Part shown: piece by piece, positions 1 through 7,792 of the stretch
Layout of the letters: each line of letters opens with the position of its first letter
How positions within the stretch are numbered: position 1 is the stretch's first letter
Assembly (NCBI RefSeq): GCF_030388325.1
Contig: NZ_CP103794.1
Location: 1,860,001-1,924,000, forward strand
Reading direction: 5' to 3'
From: Flavobacterium johnsoniae
Lineage (GTDB): Bacteria > Bacteroidota > Bacteroidia > Flavobacteriales > Flavobacteriaceae
Length of the DNA stretch: 64,000 nucleotides
Translations under genes and position numbers: made by a program
Notes under the pieces: model-generated
The model's input: the letters and a program-made list of their open reading frames with translations, nothing else
Told to the model about the DNA's origin: nothing
Databases searched by the model: none

Positions 1-78
1 GCGTTGCCAATGCATACAGAACTTGATGATGAGCAGATTAAATATATTACAGACAGCGTAATTGAATTTTTGAAATAA
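1..78 (+). CDS. DegT/DnrJ/EryC1-type aminotransferase, C-terminal end (partial)
   Basis: The first 25 codons are open and end at a TAA at 76-78. The translated tail reads LPMHTELDDEQIKYI followed by a short helix. It resembles the C-terminus of PLP-dependent sugar aminotransferases of the DegT/DnrJ/EryC1 family, which usually end with an LP-[ML]-H-x-E/L-T/D-D-E-Q motif. These enzymes act on nucleotide-sugar intermediates, which would fit the galE gene 45 bp downstream on the same strand. The active-site part lies outside the window, so the family rests on the tail motif alone. Confidence 0.55.
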   Translation, partial: ALPMHTELDDEQIKYITDSVIEFLK

Positions 79-123
79 TAAAAAGCTTATTAGCCGAAAA
101 ATAACCACAAACAAACCCATAAA

Positions 124-1137
124 ATGAAAGTATTAGTAACAGGAGGATTAGGATTTATAGGTTCTCACACCGTTGTCGAATTGCAAAATGAAGGCTTTGA
201 AGTTGTGATAATTGATAATCTTTCAAACTCTTCAGAAGATGTTTTAAAAGGAATTACAGCGATTACAGGAAAAACGCCTTTATTCGAAAAAATTGATTTA
301 AGAGAAAAAAGTGCCGTTCGGGATTTCTTTAAGAAACACAATGATGTTACTGGTGTGATTCATTTTGCAGCTTCAAAAGCGGTTGGCGAAAGTGTTGAAC
401 AACCTTTGTTGTATTATGAAAACAACATTAGCAGTTTGGTTTATCTTTTACAGGAATTACAGCAAAAACCTGAGGCAAGTTTTATTTTCAGTTCTTCTTG
501 TACGGTTTACGGTCAAGCCGAAAAAATGCCGATTACAGAAGATGCACCAGTTCAAACGGCGATGTCTCCTTACGGAAACACAAAACAGATTGGTGAAGAA
601 ATTATTACCGATACTGCAAAAGTTACCAATATCAGTGCAATTTTGTTACGTTACTTTAACCCAGTTGGAGCTCATGAATCAGTTCAAATTGGAGAATTGC
701 CTTTGGGAGTTCCTCAGAATTTGGTTCCGTTTATAACGCAAACAGGAGTAGGATTACGTCAGGAATTATCTGTTTTTGGGAATGATTATCCAACGCCAGA
801 CGGAACAGCAGTTCGCGATTATATTCACGTTGTCGATTTAGCAAAAGCACACGTAATTGCTTTGCAGCGTTTGTTGAACAAAAAGAATTTGGAGAAAGTA
901 GAAACTTTCAATTTAGGAACAGGAAAAGGAAGTTCTGTGTTAGAAGTAATTAATAGTTTCGAAAAAGTAAGCGATAAAAAATTACCATACGTAATCAAAC
1001 CACGTCGCGAAGGTGATATTACAGAAGCTTACGCAAACACAGATAAAGCAAACAATGTTTTAGGCTGGAAAGCAGAACTAAGTTTAGACGAAGCAATGGC
1101 TAGCGCGTGGAAATGGGAGCAGAAAGTTCGTTCTTAA
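124..1137 (+). CDS. galE: UDP-glucose 4-epimerase
   Basis: Interconverts UDP-glucose and UDP-galactose in the cytoplasm, supplying galactosyl units for polysaccharide. The 337 residues match the family length. An NAD-binding Rossmann motif GGLGFIG is at residues 7-13, and the extended-SDR catalytic set is visible: Ser around 124 in the SSSCTVYG stretch, Tyr150 and Lys154 in SPYGNTK. A typical GalE segment (RYFNPVGAH) follows. The ATG at 124 comes just after an A-rich leader, normal for this lineage. The preceding partial aminotransferase suggests a surface-sugar cluster extending to the left. A terminator follows at about 1201. Confidence 0.96.
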   Translation: MKVLVTGGLGFIGSHTVVELQNEGFEVVIIDNLSNSSEDVLKGITAITGKTPLFEKIDLREKSAVRDFFKKHNDVTGVIHFAASKAVGESVEQPLLYYENNISSLVYLLQELQQKPEASFIFSSSCTVYGQAEKMPITEDAPVQTAMSPYGNTKQIGEEIITDTAKVTNISAILLRYFNPVGAHESVQIGELPLGVPQNLVPFITQTGVGLRQELSVFGNDYPTPDGTAVRDYIHVVDLAKAHVIALQRLLNKKNLEKVETFNLGTGKGSSVLEVINSFEKVSDKKLPYVIKPRREGDITEAYANTDKANNVLGWKAELSLDEAMASAWKWEQKVRS

Positions 1138-1159
1138 ATAAAATACACAAAGATATTTC

Positions 1160-1185
1160 GTAGAGACGCGCTGCAGTGCGTCTAA
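1160..1185. repeat. short intergenic palindromic repeat, GTAGAGACGC type
   Basis: An inverted repeat AGACGC...GCGTCT lies just after galE. A related copy, also starting GTAGAGA and ending GTGCGTCTAG, lies at 45695-45720. No coding potential. I recall similar motifs between genes in Flavobacterium genomes. Confidence 0.6.
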
Positions 1186-1194
1186 CCTATGTGA

Positions 1195-1240
1195 AAAAAT
1201 CCCAAATAATCAATTTAGATTGTTTGGGGTTTTTATTTTG
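1195..1240 (+). terminator. rho-independent terminator after galE
   Basis: An 11-bp stem (1201-1211 with 1218-1228, one G-T pair) and a 6-nt loop are followed by a G and a T-rich tract on the + strand. Confidence 0.75.
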
Positions 1241-1273
1241 ATTTAAGATTATTTTGTAAGATAATATAAAAGC

Positions 1274-1316
1274 AAAATCCTCATAAACTGATTAAAGTCT
1301 ATGAGGATTTTTTTTA
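1274..1316 (-). terminator. terminator of fabD, probably bidirectional
   Basis: A 12-bp stem built from AAAATCCTCATA (1274-1285) and its complement near 1300-1311. It is flanked by a T run on the + side and by A-rich sequence that gives T residues on the - side. It lies between the convergent galE and fabD genes. Confidence 0.75.
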
Positions 1317-1361
1317 TTGATATAGTTTTTAACTGATTACTAAAAACTGAATACTTAAAAA

Positions 1362-2234
1362 TTAAGCATTCGCAGTAACCGCTTCTTTATCGATTTTATT
1401 AATCAAACCAGCTAAAACTTTTCCTGGACCAACTTCAGTAAACAAAGTAGCGCCGTCGGCGATCATTTGTTGTACAGACTGAGTCCATTTTACAGGAGCT
1501 GTTAATTGAATGATTAAATTCTTTTTAATTTCATTTGCATTAGAAACTGCATTTGCAGTTACGTTTTGGTAAACTGGACAAATAGGAGTAGAGAAAGTAG
1601 TTGCTTCAATTGCTGCAGCCAATTCTTCTCGTGCAGGTTCCATCATTGGTGAATGAAATGCTCCACCAACAGGTAAAATTAAAGCACGTTTTGCTCCAGC
1701 TGCTTTCATTGCTTCACAAGCTTTTTCAACAGCAGTTGTTTCTCCAGAAATCACTAATTGTCCTGGGCAGTTATAATTTGCCGCAACTACAACACCGTCA
1801 ATAGAAGCACAAACTTCTTCAACAACATTATCAGCTAAACCTAAAACGGCAGCCATTGTAGATGGAGTAATTTCACAAGCTTTTTGCATTGCAAGAGCAC
1901 GTTGAGAAACTAATTTTAAACCATCTTCAAAAGATAAAGTTCCGTTGGCAACCAAAGCAGAGAATTCTCCTAAAGAGTGTCCTGCAACCATTTCTGGTTT
2001 GAAATTTTCTAAAGTTTTAGCTAAAATAACAGAGTGTAAAAATACAGCTGGTTGTGTAACTTTAGTTTCTTTTAGTTCTTCGGCAGTGCCTTCGAACATA
2101 ATATCTGTAATTCTGAAACCTAAAATTTCATTGGCTTTTTCGAATAATTCTTTGGCTAAAGCCGAGTTTTCATAAAGGTCTTTGCCCATTCCTGTAAACT
2201 GTGCGCCTTGACCTGGAAATACGTATGCTTTCAT
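1362..2234 (-). CDS. fabD: malonyl CoA-acyl carrier protein transacylase
   Basis: Transfers malonyl from CoA to acyl carrier protein, the entry step of type II fatty acid synthesis in the cytoplasm. The 290 residues are close to the family norm of about 300. Visible motifs are the oxyanion-loop GQGAQ (8-12), the nucleophile elbow GHSLGE (85-90, Ser87), Arg112 in QRALAMQ, catalytic His194 in GAFHSPM, and a C-terminal GPGKVL. It has its own -7 box at 2292-2299, in the short gap after the DUF983 gene, so it can be transcribed alone. Confidence 0.97.
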   Translation of the reverse strand: MKAYVFPGQGAQFTGMGKDLYENSALAKELFEKANEILGFRITDIMFEGTAEELKETKVTQPAVFLHSVILAKTLENFKPEMVAGHSLGEFSALVANGTLSFEDGLKLVSQRALAMQKACEITPSTMAAVLGLADNVVEEVCASIDGVVVAANYNCPGQLVISGETTAVEKACEAMKAAGAKRALILPVGGAFHSPMMEPAREELAAAIEATTFSTPICPVYQNVTANAVSNANEIKKNLIIQLTAPVKWTQSVQQMIADGATLFTEVGPGKVLAGLINKIDKEAVTANA

Positions 2235-2291
2235 TTGTCTAATTTAATTTTTTATTTTTTTTAAAATTGAAAATTAGTTTCAATTGGAAGG

Positions 2292-2299
2292 CAAAAGTA
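2292..2299 (-). promoter_or_regulatory. fabD promoter -7 box (TACTTTTG)
   Basis: An exact match on the - strand to the Bacteroidetes -7 consensus TAnnTTTG, about 58 bp upstream of the fabD ATG. Confidence 0.65.
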
Positions 2300-2307
2300 C
2301 TATTTTT

Positions 2308-2670
2308 TTATTTCGAATAATCCTTAAACATATAAATCCATGCTAATCTTGAAAATCGGAGATTAAAAGAGGTCAGTAAAGTAATGACAACAGCAATAAT
2401 TGGAATGATTCTCAAATCGAAATTTTTCTCAAAGAAAAACTGTGCTACACAATAAGTTGCAATTCCCTGAGCTACTGTTAATCCATAATTTACATACATG
2501 GCGCCGAAGAAATAACCAGGTTCTTTTTGAAATTTGTAATGGCAATGACTGCAGTATTCATTCATTTTTGGAAGACCGAAAGTCAGAAAGATATTTTTAT
2601 CTGTAAAAACTTTTCCTTTGTGACAAACAGGACATTCGTTCTTAAAAATATGAGTTAATGCGTGTGACAT
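2308..2670 (-). CDS. DUF983 family membrane protein
   Basis: A 120-residue protein with two N-terminal CxxC pairs (CPVCHKG near residue 13 and CSHCHYK near 40), a likely zinc-binding module, followed by two hydrophobic stretches of about 20 residues each. This is the layout of the DUF983 family, whose function is unknown. A -7 box is at 2694-2701. It is upstream of fabD in the same direction but probably a separate unit, because fabD has its own promoter in the gap. Confidence 0.8.
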   Translation of the reverse strand: MSHALTHIFKNECPVCHKGKVFTDKNIFLTFGLPKMNEYCSHCHYKFQKEPGYFFGAMYVNYGLTVAQGIATYCVAQFFFEKNFDLRIIPIIAVVITLLTSFNLRFSRLAWIYMFKDYSK

Positions 2671-2693
2671 GATCTTGCTATTTTTTGTTTATA

Positions 2694-2701
2694 CAAAGGT
2701 A
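2694..2701 (-). promoter_or_regulatory. promoter -7 box (TACCTTTG) of the DUF983 gene
   Basis: TAnnTTTG match on the - strand, 23 nt upstream of the ATG. Confidence 0.6.
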
Positions 2702-2765
2702 AATCAGAGTGTTGTAAAAGTCTTTTTAGTATCTTCGCTTATTATAGCACAATAAAGACATTTTT

Positions 2766-3626
2766 ATGAAAAGATATCCTATTTATAGTGTTCAGAATTT
2801 CAGTTGTAATGATATTCACAGGGATTTTTATGTCAATACATTTAAAGAACATTTAAAAAACCACAGTTTTGTCGAAGAACCGCATCGACACGATTCTTAT
2901 TTGATGGTGTTTTTCACAAAAGGTTCGGGATTGCATGAAGTTGATTTTGATCAATTTGATATTAAAAGAGGAAGTCTTTTTGTGCTTCAGCCAGGACAAA
3001 TGCATCATTGGAGTTTATCCGAAGACATTGAAGGTTTTGTAATTATCTTTTCGCAGGAATTGTACAATTTATATTTCGGACAGAAAAATATAAATGATTA
3101 TAATTTTTACCATTCCATTCATAACCGACCAGAAATGGTTTTTGAAGAAAATGAAATTCCGAAAATCCAGCCTTATTTCGATTTGCTGATTCAAGAAAAT
3201 ATTCAAAATAATAAATATCAATTAGATAAATTGTTGAATTTATTAGACTGCATTCACATTGAAGTAGCAAGGAAATATGGAGAAACCTATTCGCATCAAA
3301 CGCATTCGTACAATATTAAAATCAACAAGTTTGAATCGCTTCTAGAAGAATATTTCAGAACCGAAAAATTGCCGTCATTTTATTCAGAAAAACTAAATAT
3401 CACGTTGAAGCATTTAAATAGAATCTGCAATGAAATTCTCCAAAAAACAGCCACAGAAGTAATTACAGACAGAGTAATTCTAGAAATAAAAAGAATGTTG
3501 ATGGATAAACAATTAGCAGTAAACGAAGTAGCCTTTAAAGTTGGTTACGAAGATTACTCGTATTTCTCCCGTTTCTTCAAAAAACAAACGGGAATGTCTC
3601 CAACAGAATTTAGAAATATAAAGTAA
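2766..3626 (+). CDS. AraC family transcriptional regulator
   Basis: A 286-residue protein with an N-terminal cupin-like sensing domain (EPHRHDSYLMVFF near 38-50, QPGQMHHW near 76-83). The C-terminal AraC double helix-turn-helix covers about residues 190-286 and includes VAFKVGYEDYSYFSRFFKK and a terminal GMSPTEFR. The cupin domain suggests a small effector, but none can be named. The nearest downstream genes, YceI and pirin on the opposite strand, share an operator-like palindrome. This protein is a neighbour-based candidate to bind it, though AraC proteins more often use direct repeats. Confidence 0.93.
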   Translation: MKRYPIYSVQNFSCNDIHRDFYVNTFKEHLKNHSFVEEPHRHDSYLMVFFTKGSGLHEVDFDQFDIKRGSLFVLQPGQMHHWSLSEDIEGFVIIFSQELYNLYFGQKNINDYNFYHSIHNRPEMVFEENEIPKIQPYFDLLIQENIQNNKYQLDKLLNLLDCIHIEVARKYGETYSHQTHSYNIKINKFESLLEEYFRTEKLPSFYSEKLNITLKHLNRICNEILQKTATEVITDRVILEIKRMLMDKQLAVNEVAFKVGYEDYSYFSRFFKKQTGMSPTEFRNIK

Positions 3627-3634
3627 AAAAGGGA

Positions 3635-3703
3635 CTTCGACTTCGCTCAGCCTGACAATCGTATTCTTAAAGATATCGTATGTCAGGCTGAGCGAAGTCG
3701 AAG
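3635..3703. repeat. perfect 23-bp inverted repeat
   Basis: Arms 3635-3657 and 3681-3703 are perfect reverse complements around a 23-nt loop. The arm begins CTTCGACTTCGCTCAG. It follows the AraC gene. I recall arms of this kind as dispersed intergenic repeats in Bacteroidetes; it could also act as a transcript 3' end. Confidence 0.8.
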
Positions 3704-3724
3704 CCTCCGCTCCTAAAAGCAAAA

Positions 3725-3756
3725 AAGCCTGCACTCCCGAGAAAAGATGCAGGCTT
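3725..3756. terminator. hairpin between convergent AraC and YceI genes
   Basis: A perfect 9-bp stem AAGCCTGCA / TGCAGGCTT with a 14-nt loop. An A run lies on the left, giving a T run for the - strand, so it probably terminates the YceI transcript and may act in both directions. Confidence 0.65.
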
Positions 3757-3792
3757 CTTAACCAACTAAATTAAAACCTAATTTATAAAGTA

Positions 3793-4326
3793 TTAAGCTT
3801 GTTTTACAAATTGTAATTCAATGTTTAATTTTACTTCTTCACCAACCAAAACACCACCAGTTTCAAGAGCTGAGTTCCAGTTTAAACCCCAATCTTTACG
3901 ATTGATTTTTCCTTCTATGCTTAAACCTACTTTTGTATTTCCCCAAGGATCAGTTAAGATTCCGCTATATTCTACAGGAAAAGTAACGCTTTTAGAAACA
4001 CCTTTAATGTTTAAATCTCCGGTGATTTCATAGCTTCCTTCGTTGATTTTTTTGAAAGAAGTAGCTTTGAAAGTTAATTTTGGATGATTTTCAGCATCAA
4101 AGAAATCGCCGCTTCTTAAATGTCCGTCTCTGTCTGCGTTTGCAGTATCGATTGAAGCTACGTCAGCAGAAAATTCGATTGCTGCATTTTCAAAATTATC
4201 TCCGTCTGTAGTAATTGTAGCATCGTAAGTTCCAAATTTTCCTGAAACATTTGTAAACATCATGTGTTTAACTTTAAAACCAATTTCTGAGTGAGTTGGG
4301 TCAATTGACCATTTTGTAGTTGCCAT
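3793..4326 (-). CDS. YceI family protein, cytoplasmic form
   Basis: A 177-residue protein made of the YceI beta-barrel alone. It opens with WSIDPTHSEIGFKVKHMMF, has the central DGHLRSGDFFDAENHPKLTF segment, and ends with a strand (EEVKLNIELQF). The family binds isoprenoid or lipid-like ligands in a hydrophobic pocket; the exact role varies. Unlike the three related proteins at 47-51 kb it has no signal peptide, so it should be cytoplasmic. Its promoter carries the same palindrome and spacing as the pirin promoter upstream, suggesting a shared regulon. Confidence 0.93.
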   Translation of the reverse strand: MATTKWSIDPTHSEIGFKVKHMMFTNVSGKFGTYDATITTDGDNFENAAIEFSADVASIDTANADRDGHLRSGDFFDAENHPKLTFKATSFKKINEGSYEITGDLNIKGVSKSVTFPVEYSGILTDPWGNTKVGLSIEGKINRKDWGLNWNSALETGGVLVGEEVKLNIELQFVKQA

Positions 4327-4368
4327 AATTTTATTTTTTAATAATTAATTTATTTCATTTTGATAGGA

Positions 4369-4414
4369 CAAAGTTACGCTGACAGTTGTCCTGGAGCACT
4401 TAACCTAGATTAAG
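4369..4414 (-). promoter_or_regulatory. YceI promoter with palindromic operator
   Basis: On the - strand a -7 box TAACTTTG lies at 4369-4376. Exactly 22 nt upstream is the inverted repeat CTTAA-N6-TTAAG at 4399-4414. The pirin promoter at 5325-5370 has the same arrangement and an almost identical palindrome. The position puts the palindrome centre near -42, typical of an activator site overlapping the -33 element. The regulator is unknown. Confidence 0.6.
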
Positions 4415-4578
4415 AAATGAAAAATTTAGATCTCTTTAAAAGAAACTTATACCTATAAATTTAAGTTTTCTTTTTCGGTTTAGTGTAAAGTTTAAGTAAA
4501 AAAATAAACGATAACTATCTGATAAACAGATTTATTATCGTTTCGGCATACAGGTATTAATTGTTTTTTGTTTTCGAA

Positions 4579-5295
4579 TTAATAATTCATCGGAATATCC
4601 ATTAATAAAAATTCAGCATCTGTGTTGGCTTTAATGTTTAAAGTATCAGTTCCTGAAATTCCAACTGCATCACGAGAATTTAATTCCTGACCGTTGATCG
4701 TAACATTTCCTTTTAAGATGAAAGCATAAACTCCGTTTCCTTCTTTTTTGATTTTATATTCGGTAGTAACACCAGCATCAAAATTCCCCATGTTAAACCA
4801 CGCATCTTGATGAATCCAAACTCCTTCATCATCCGCATTTGGAGATAAAACTTGTGCCAATTTATTATGTCTGTCAGCAACATTTAAAGTAATTTGCTGA
4901 TAACGTGGCGTTACATTTCTTTTGTTTGGAAACAACCAAATTTGCAATAATTTAGTCTGCTGATCTGCATTCGGATTAAATTCGCTATGCTGAATTCCAG
5001 TTCCCGCACTCATCACCTGAATATCCCCATTTTTAATAACTTCAGTATTTCCCATGCTGTCTTTGTGAGCCAAATCACCTTCAAGCGGAATCGTAATAAT
5101 TTCCATATTATCGTGAGGGTGAGTTCCAAAACCCATTCCAGCTGCAATCGTATCATCATTCAAAACACGAAGCGCTCCAAACTGAATTCTGTCTGGATTG
5201 TACCAGCTCGCAAAACTAAAACTGTGATAAGCGTTTAACCATCCATGATTTGCATTTCCTCTTGTGTCTGCTTTGTGCAATACTATATTTTCCAT
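4579..5295 (-). CDS. pirin family protein
   Basis: A 238-residue bicupin of the pirin family, of the E. coli YhhW type, for which quercetin 2,3-dioxygenase activity has been described. The four metal ligands are all present: His59 and His61 in GTHPHDN, His103 and Glu105 in IQHSEFN. The characteristic opening RGNANHGWLNAYHSFSFA is clear. Cytoplasmic, with no signal peptide. The physiological substrate is unknown. It is linked to the YceI gene by a shared promoter palindrome, and such pairs are often induced together under stress. Confidence 0.93.
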   Translation of the reverse strand: MENIVLHKADTRGNANHGWLNAYHSFSFASWYNPDRIQFGALRVLNDDTIAAGMGFGTHPHDNMEIITIPLEGDLAHKDSMGNTEVIKNGDIQVMSAGTGIQHSEFNPNADQQTKLLQIWLFPNKRNVTPRYQQITLNVADRHNKLAQVLSPNADDEGVWIHQDAWFNMGNFDAGVTTEYKIKKEGNGVYAFILKGNVTINGQELNSRDAVGISGTDTLNIKANTDAEFLLMDIPMNY

Positions 5296-5324
5296 GATTT
5301 TGTCCTTTTGTTAATTTTATAGTA

Positions 5325-5370
5325 CAAAGATACAGCCGAGGTAAAGGAAAAGCACTTAATGTAGATTAAG
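5325..5370 (-). promoter_or_regulatory. pirin promoter with palindromic operator
   Basis: A -7 box TATCTTTG at 5325-5332 on the - strand, with the perfect palindrome CTTAAT-N4-ATTAAG at 5355-5370. The gap between them is 22 nt, the same as before the YceI gene. Common sequence extends to an AGCA on one side and AA on the other. Confidence 0.62.
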
Positions 5371-5437
5371 AAAAGATTCTAAGCTGAGACGTTAAGTTTT
5401 TTCTGGAGCAGAAATTTTGGTTTTCAAAAGACGTCTA

Positions 5438-5505
5438 GTCCCGCTATCCGTTGCAATCTTTTGTGCCGAACCCCGTCACAAAAGGATTTCCACTTCTATC
5501 GGGGC
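5438..5505 (-). repeat. degenerate copy of the GGGATAG...CGGATAGC intergenic element
   Basis: Read on the - strand it goes CGATAGAAGTGGAAATCC, then an internal hairpin around GACGGGGTTCGGC, then GCAACGGATAGC. It matches the elements at 13420-13507 and 18148-18230 but lacks their conserved GCGTGAGG and CACGCCC ends. Noncoding; the 440-bp gap between pirin and the next gene holds only this and the following repeat. Confidence 0.65.
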
Positions 5506-5605
5506 TAAATTAGAAGTTTTTGTTTTCAGAAGAAGTTCCGAAGGAACGAAAGATATTGTAGGGATGGATTTCAATCCATCATATGTTCAAAGTAACCACA
5601 CAGTT

Positions 5606-5709
5606 TTGTCATTCCGAGGAACGAGGAATCTCCGCAAGTAACTCCGAATAGCATGTCGCCAATCTTTGTCGAGCCTCTCACGAAGATTCCTCGTTCCTCG
5701 GAATGACAA
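5606..5709. repeat. 104-bp palindromic element with 25-bp perfect arms (copy 1)
   Basis: Arms 5606-5630 and 5685-5709 are perfect reverse complements starting TTGTCATTCCGAGGAAC. The central part holds AAGTAACTCCG and GCCAATCTTTGT, which recur in opposite orientation in the copy at 13262-13363. Arm differences between the copies are compensated on both sides, so the hairpin is maintained. Confidence 0.85.
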
Positions 5710-5735
5710 GATTGTGTAGAATAATAAAAAATAAA

Positions 5736-6095
5736 CTATTTAATCCTAACCAATTTCCCTTTTCCTATTATTACATCAAGATAATTCGCAGCTGGACTTT
5801 GTTTATCGTGCATATAAAAAGGAATAGTATCTTTTGTAATTTGATCTTTTGGAATGCTGATAGTCAAATCAGTATTAATGAAGTTATCCAATAATATTAC
5901 ATTGCCATATGAAATTTTTCCTTTTGGCAGATATTTGTTATCAAACTTAAAAACGCTATCGCTAAAAGTAATTTTATCTTTCAGAATATAAGAACCTTCG
6001 TCTTCAATCAAATAATTGTAACGGCCAGTAAGTTTATCTGTTTTTTGATTAAAGTTGATGAAAAACAGAGTCATTATTAAAGCAAAATATTTCAT
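5736..6095 (-). CDS. small secreted protein of unknown function
   Basis: 119 residues with a hydrophobic N-terminus (MKYFALIMTLFFINF) that looks like a short signal peptide. A polar, probably all-beta domain follows, starting TDKLTGRYNYLIEDEG. I do not recognise a family. It starts 6 bp after the end of the RamB/ScfR-like regulator on the same strand, so the two are probably co-transcribed. Nothing in the sequence connects it directly to the glyoxylate shunt. Confidence 0.65.
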   Translation of the reverse strand: MKYFALIMTLFFINFNQKTDKLTGRYNYLIEDEGSYILKDKITFSDSVFKFDNKYLPKGKISYGNVILLDNFINTDLTISIPKDQITKDTIPFYMHDKQSPAANYLDVIIGKGKLVRIK

Positions 6096-6101
6096 AAGAT
6101 T

Positions 6102-7583
6102 CTAACTATATTGATTGATAAACTGCTGCACCACCAAATCGGTATTCTCATGACGTTTCTTTCTTTCTAGAACAATTGGCGGAGCAGCTCTTTCTAAACA
6201 ATCCTGAACAGCGCAAGTTTCGCAAGTTACACCAACAATTCTTTTCACTAAAGGTTTTCCTTCAATAAATTTAAACTTCTTTTTCATTGTTGGATTGATT
6301 AAAATTCCAACCGAAATACTCCGAATAGTATCTTGCAAAAAAGGATCTTTTGTGGCCGATGAAAAAACCAAATATTCGTTTCCGCTATTGGCGTAACTAG
6401 ATATTTGCGCATCAAAAAAATGAGATTTATTTTGTTTGATCGCTTCGTCAATTGTTTTAACCGAAACCCATCTTCTGCAATAATGTTCGTTAGTTTCGTT
6501 GGCGTGCGGTTCTTGCTGATGCGTGATGTGTAATTCTTTATTTATTTGATAAAAATCAGAACCAATTTTATGCGATAATCTTAAAAAGAATAAGTTTTTC
6601 AATTGAAAATCTTTTGGCAATAAATTAGTCAATCGCTGATAAAAAGATTCAGGCGAAACTTCAAAACTTTCAATTAATTGAACAAATTCCTCAGGTTTTG
6701 GATTTTCATTTTCTAAAAAAGAATTGATTTTATCGACTACTAATTTTCTAGGCAATATTAAAGCACCAGCAAAATAAGAAGCGTAAAAATTGTTTAAAAC
6801 CTGATCAAAATTGTCAAACTTAATCCAGCTAAAAGTTAGCAGGCGATCGGAAATTTTTAAATAATTATAAGCAATTTCTTTAGCTAAAATAAAAGCTTTC
6901 TGCGGATCATCTAATTCGGTAGAAAGTAATAAAGTTTTGCTTTTCGGAACGTAAATCGAACGTAAATCTCCCAATGCTTCCTGATCGGTAAAAGCAATTT
7001 CTTTAATAATATACTCGTATTCTTCTTTTAAAATAGCTTCCAATTCTTCAACGCTGATTTTGGAATCGAGATTAATCTGAAAAGACTTCGAAAACGCAAT
7101 GGCTTTTTCTTCTAAATCTTCAAAATAATTGCTGTGCGCTTCCTGATATGAACGCAGAGAAGCTAAAAAGAAACTTTCGCGACTTAAATTATAATGCTGG
7201 GCGATTTCGAAAATCGTGCTGATAAACGCATTAACTTTTGCTGGAGCATTCGCAATAATATCAATTAAATCAGCTTCCTGAATTCCGAAAAGCTCTAGCG
7301 GAATCTCTTTTAAAATGCCTGATTTTAAAATTTCGCCAATCGGAGCGAGGTTATTATCAAGTTTTAAAGACACCATTTGGTCGTAAGTCACGTCCAAATG
7401 TTCACAGAGAAGCAAAATTTTATCTGTTTTTGGATATTTTTTTCCCTTTTCAATCTCGTTTAAATACGATTTTGAAAGATTAGTCAATTTGGCTAAGCCA
7501 AAAAGCGAAAGATTTTTTTGTGTTCTGACTTGCTTCAATTTTAGTCCGAAGATCAGCTTTATATAGTCTTTTTCGATATCCAT
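6102..7583 (-). CDS. RamB/ScfR-type XRE transcriptional regulator of the glyoxylate shunt
   Basis: A 493-residue regulator. An N-terminal XRE helix-turn-helix covers about residues 12-68 (LSLFGLAKLTNLSKSYLNEIE). A long middle region resembles the IrrE/ImmA-type domain but without a visible HExxH. The C-terminal domain has clustered cysteines (GVTCETCAVQDCLERAAPP), typical of the short-chain acyl-CoA responsive family that includes actinobacterial RamB. RamB controls isocitrate lyase and malate synthase. Here the gene is divergent from aceB with aceA beyond it, which supports the same role. The palindrome AGCGAACGTTCGCT in the shared intergenic region is a likely operator. Confidence 0.85.
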   Translation of the reverse strand: MDIEKDYIKLIFGLKLKQVRTQKNLSLFGLAKLTNLSKSYLNEIEKGKKYPKTDKILLLCEHLDVTYDQMVSLKLDNNLAPIGEILKSGILKEIPLELFGIQEADLIDIIANAPAKVNAFISTIFEIAQHYNLSRESFFLASLRSYQEAHSNYFEDLEEKAIAFSKSFQINLDSKISVEELEAILKEEYEYIIKEIAFTDQEALGDLRSIYVPKSKTLLLSTELDDPQKAFILAKEIAYNYLKISDRLLTFSWIKFDNFDQVLNNFYASYFAGALILPRKLVVDKINSFLENENPKPEEFVQLIESFEVSPESFYQRLTNLLPKDFQLKNLFFLRLSHKIGSDFYQINKELHITHQQEPHANETNEHYCRRWVSVKTIDEAIKQNKSHFFDAQISSYANSGNEYLVFSSATKDPFLQDTIRSISVGILINPTMKKKFKFIEGKPLVKRIVGVTCETCAVQDCLERAAPPIVLERKKRHENTDLVVQQFINQYS

Positions 7584-7637
7584 GAACCAAATATAGTTAT
7601 TCTAAAAATAATCGCCAAAAAATTATTTTTCATTTTT

Positions 7638-7681
7638 AGCGAACGTTCGCTTGTTTTGTAAAAAACTTTTTTCTAATATTG
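7638..7681 (+). promoter_or_regulatory. aceB promoter with 14-bp palindrome
   Basis: The perfect palindrome AGCGAACGTTCGCT lies at 7638-7651, between the divergent regulator and aceB. A near-consensus -7 box TAATATTG is at 7674-7681. The gap is 22 nt, as at the YceI and pirin promoters. It is the obvious binding site for the adjacent regulator, as activator or autorepressor. Confidence 0.55.
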
Positions 7682-7792
7682 TGGTGTAGAAAATATTAAA
7701 AATCAAATTGTTACGGTTTTAATGTTCTAAAATGAATAGAAGATAAGTAAACAATCAGATTTTTTTTCTTATAAAAATTAAAAACCACAGCT

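Noticed and set aside
5417..5641. Open frame of 74 codons on the + strand in the pirin downstream gap
   Set aside because: It runs through two dispersed repeats (residues such as FRGTRNLRK come from the palindrome) and has no other support.
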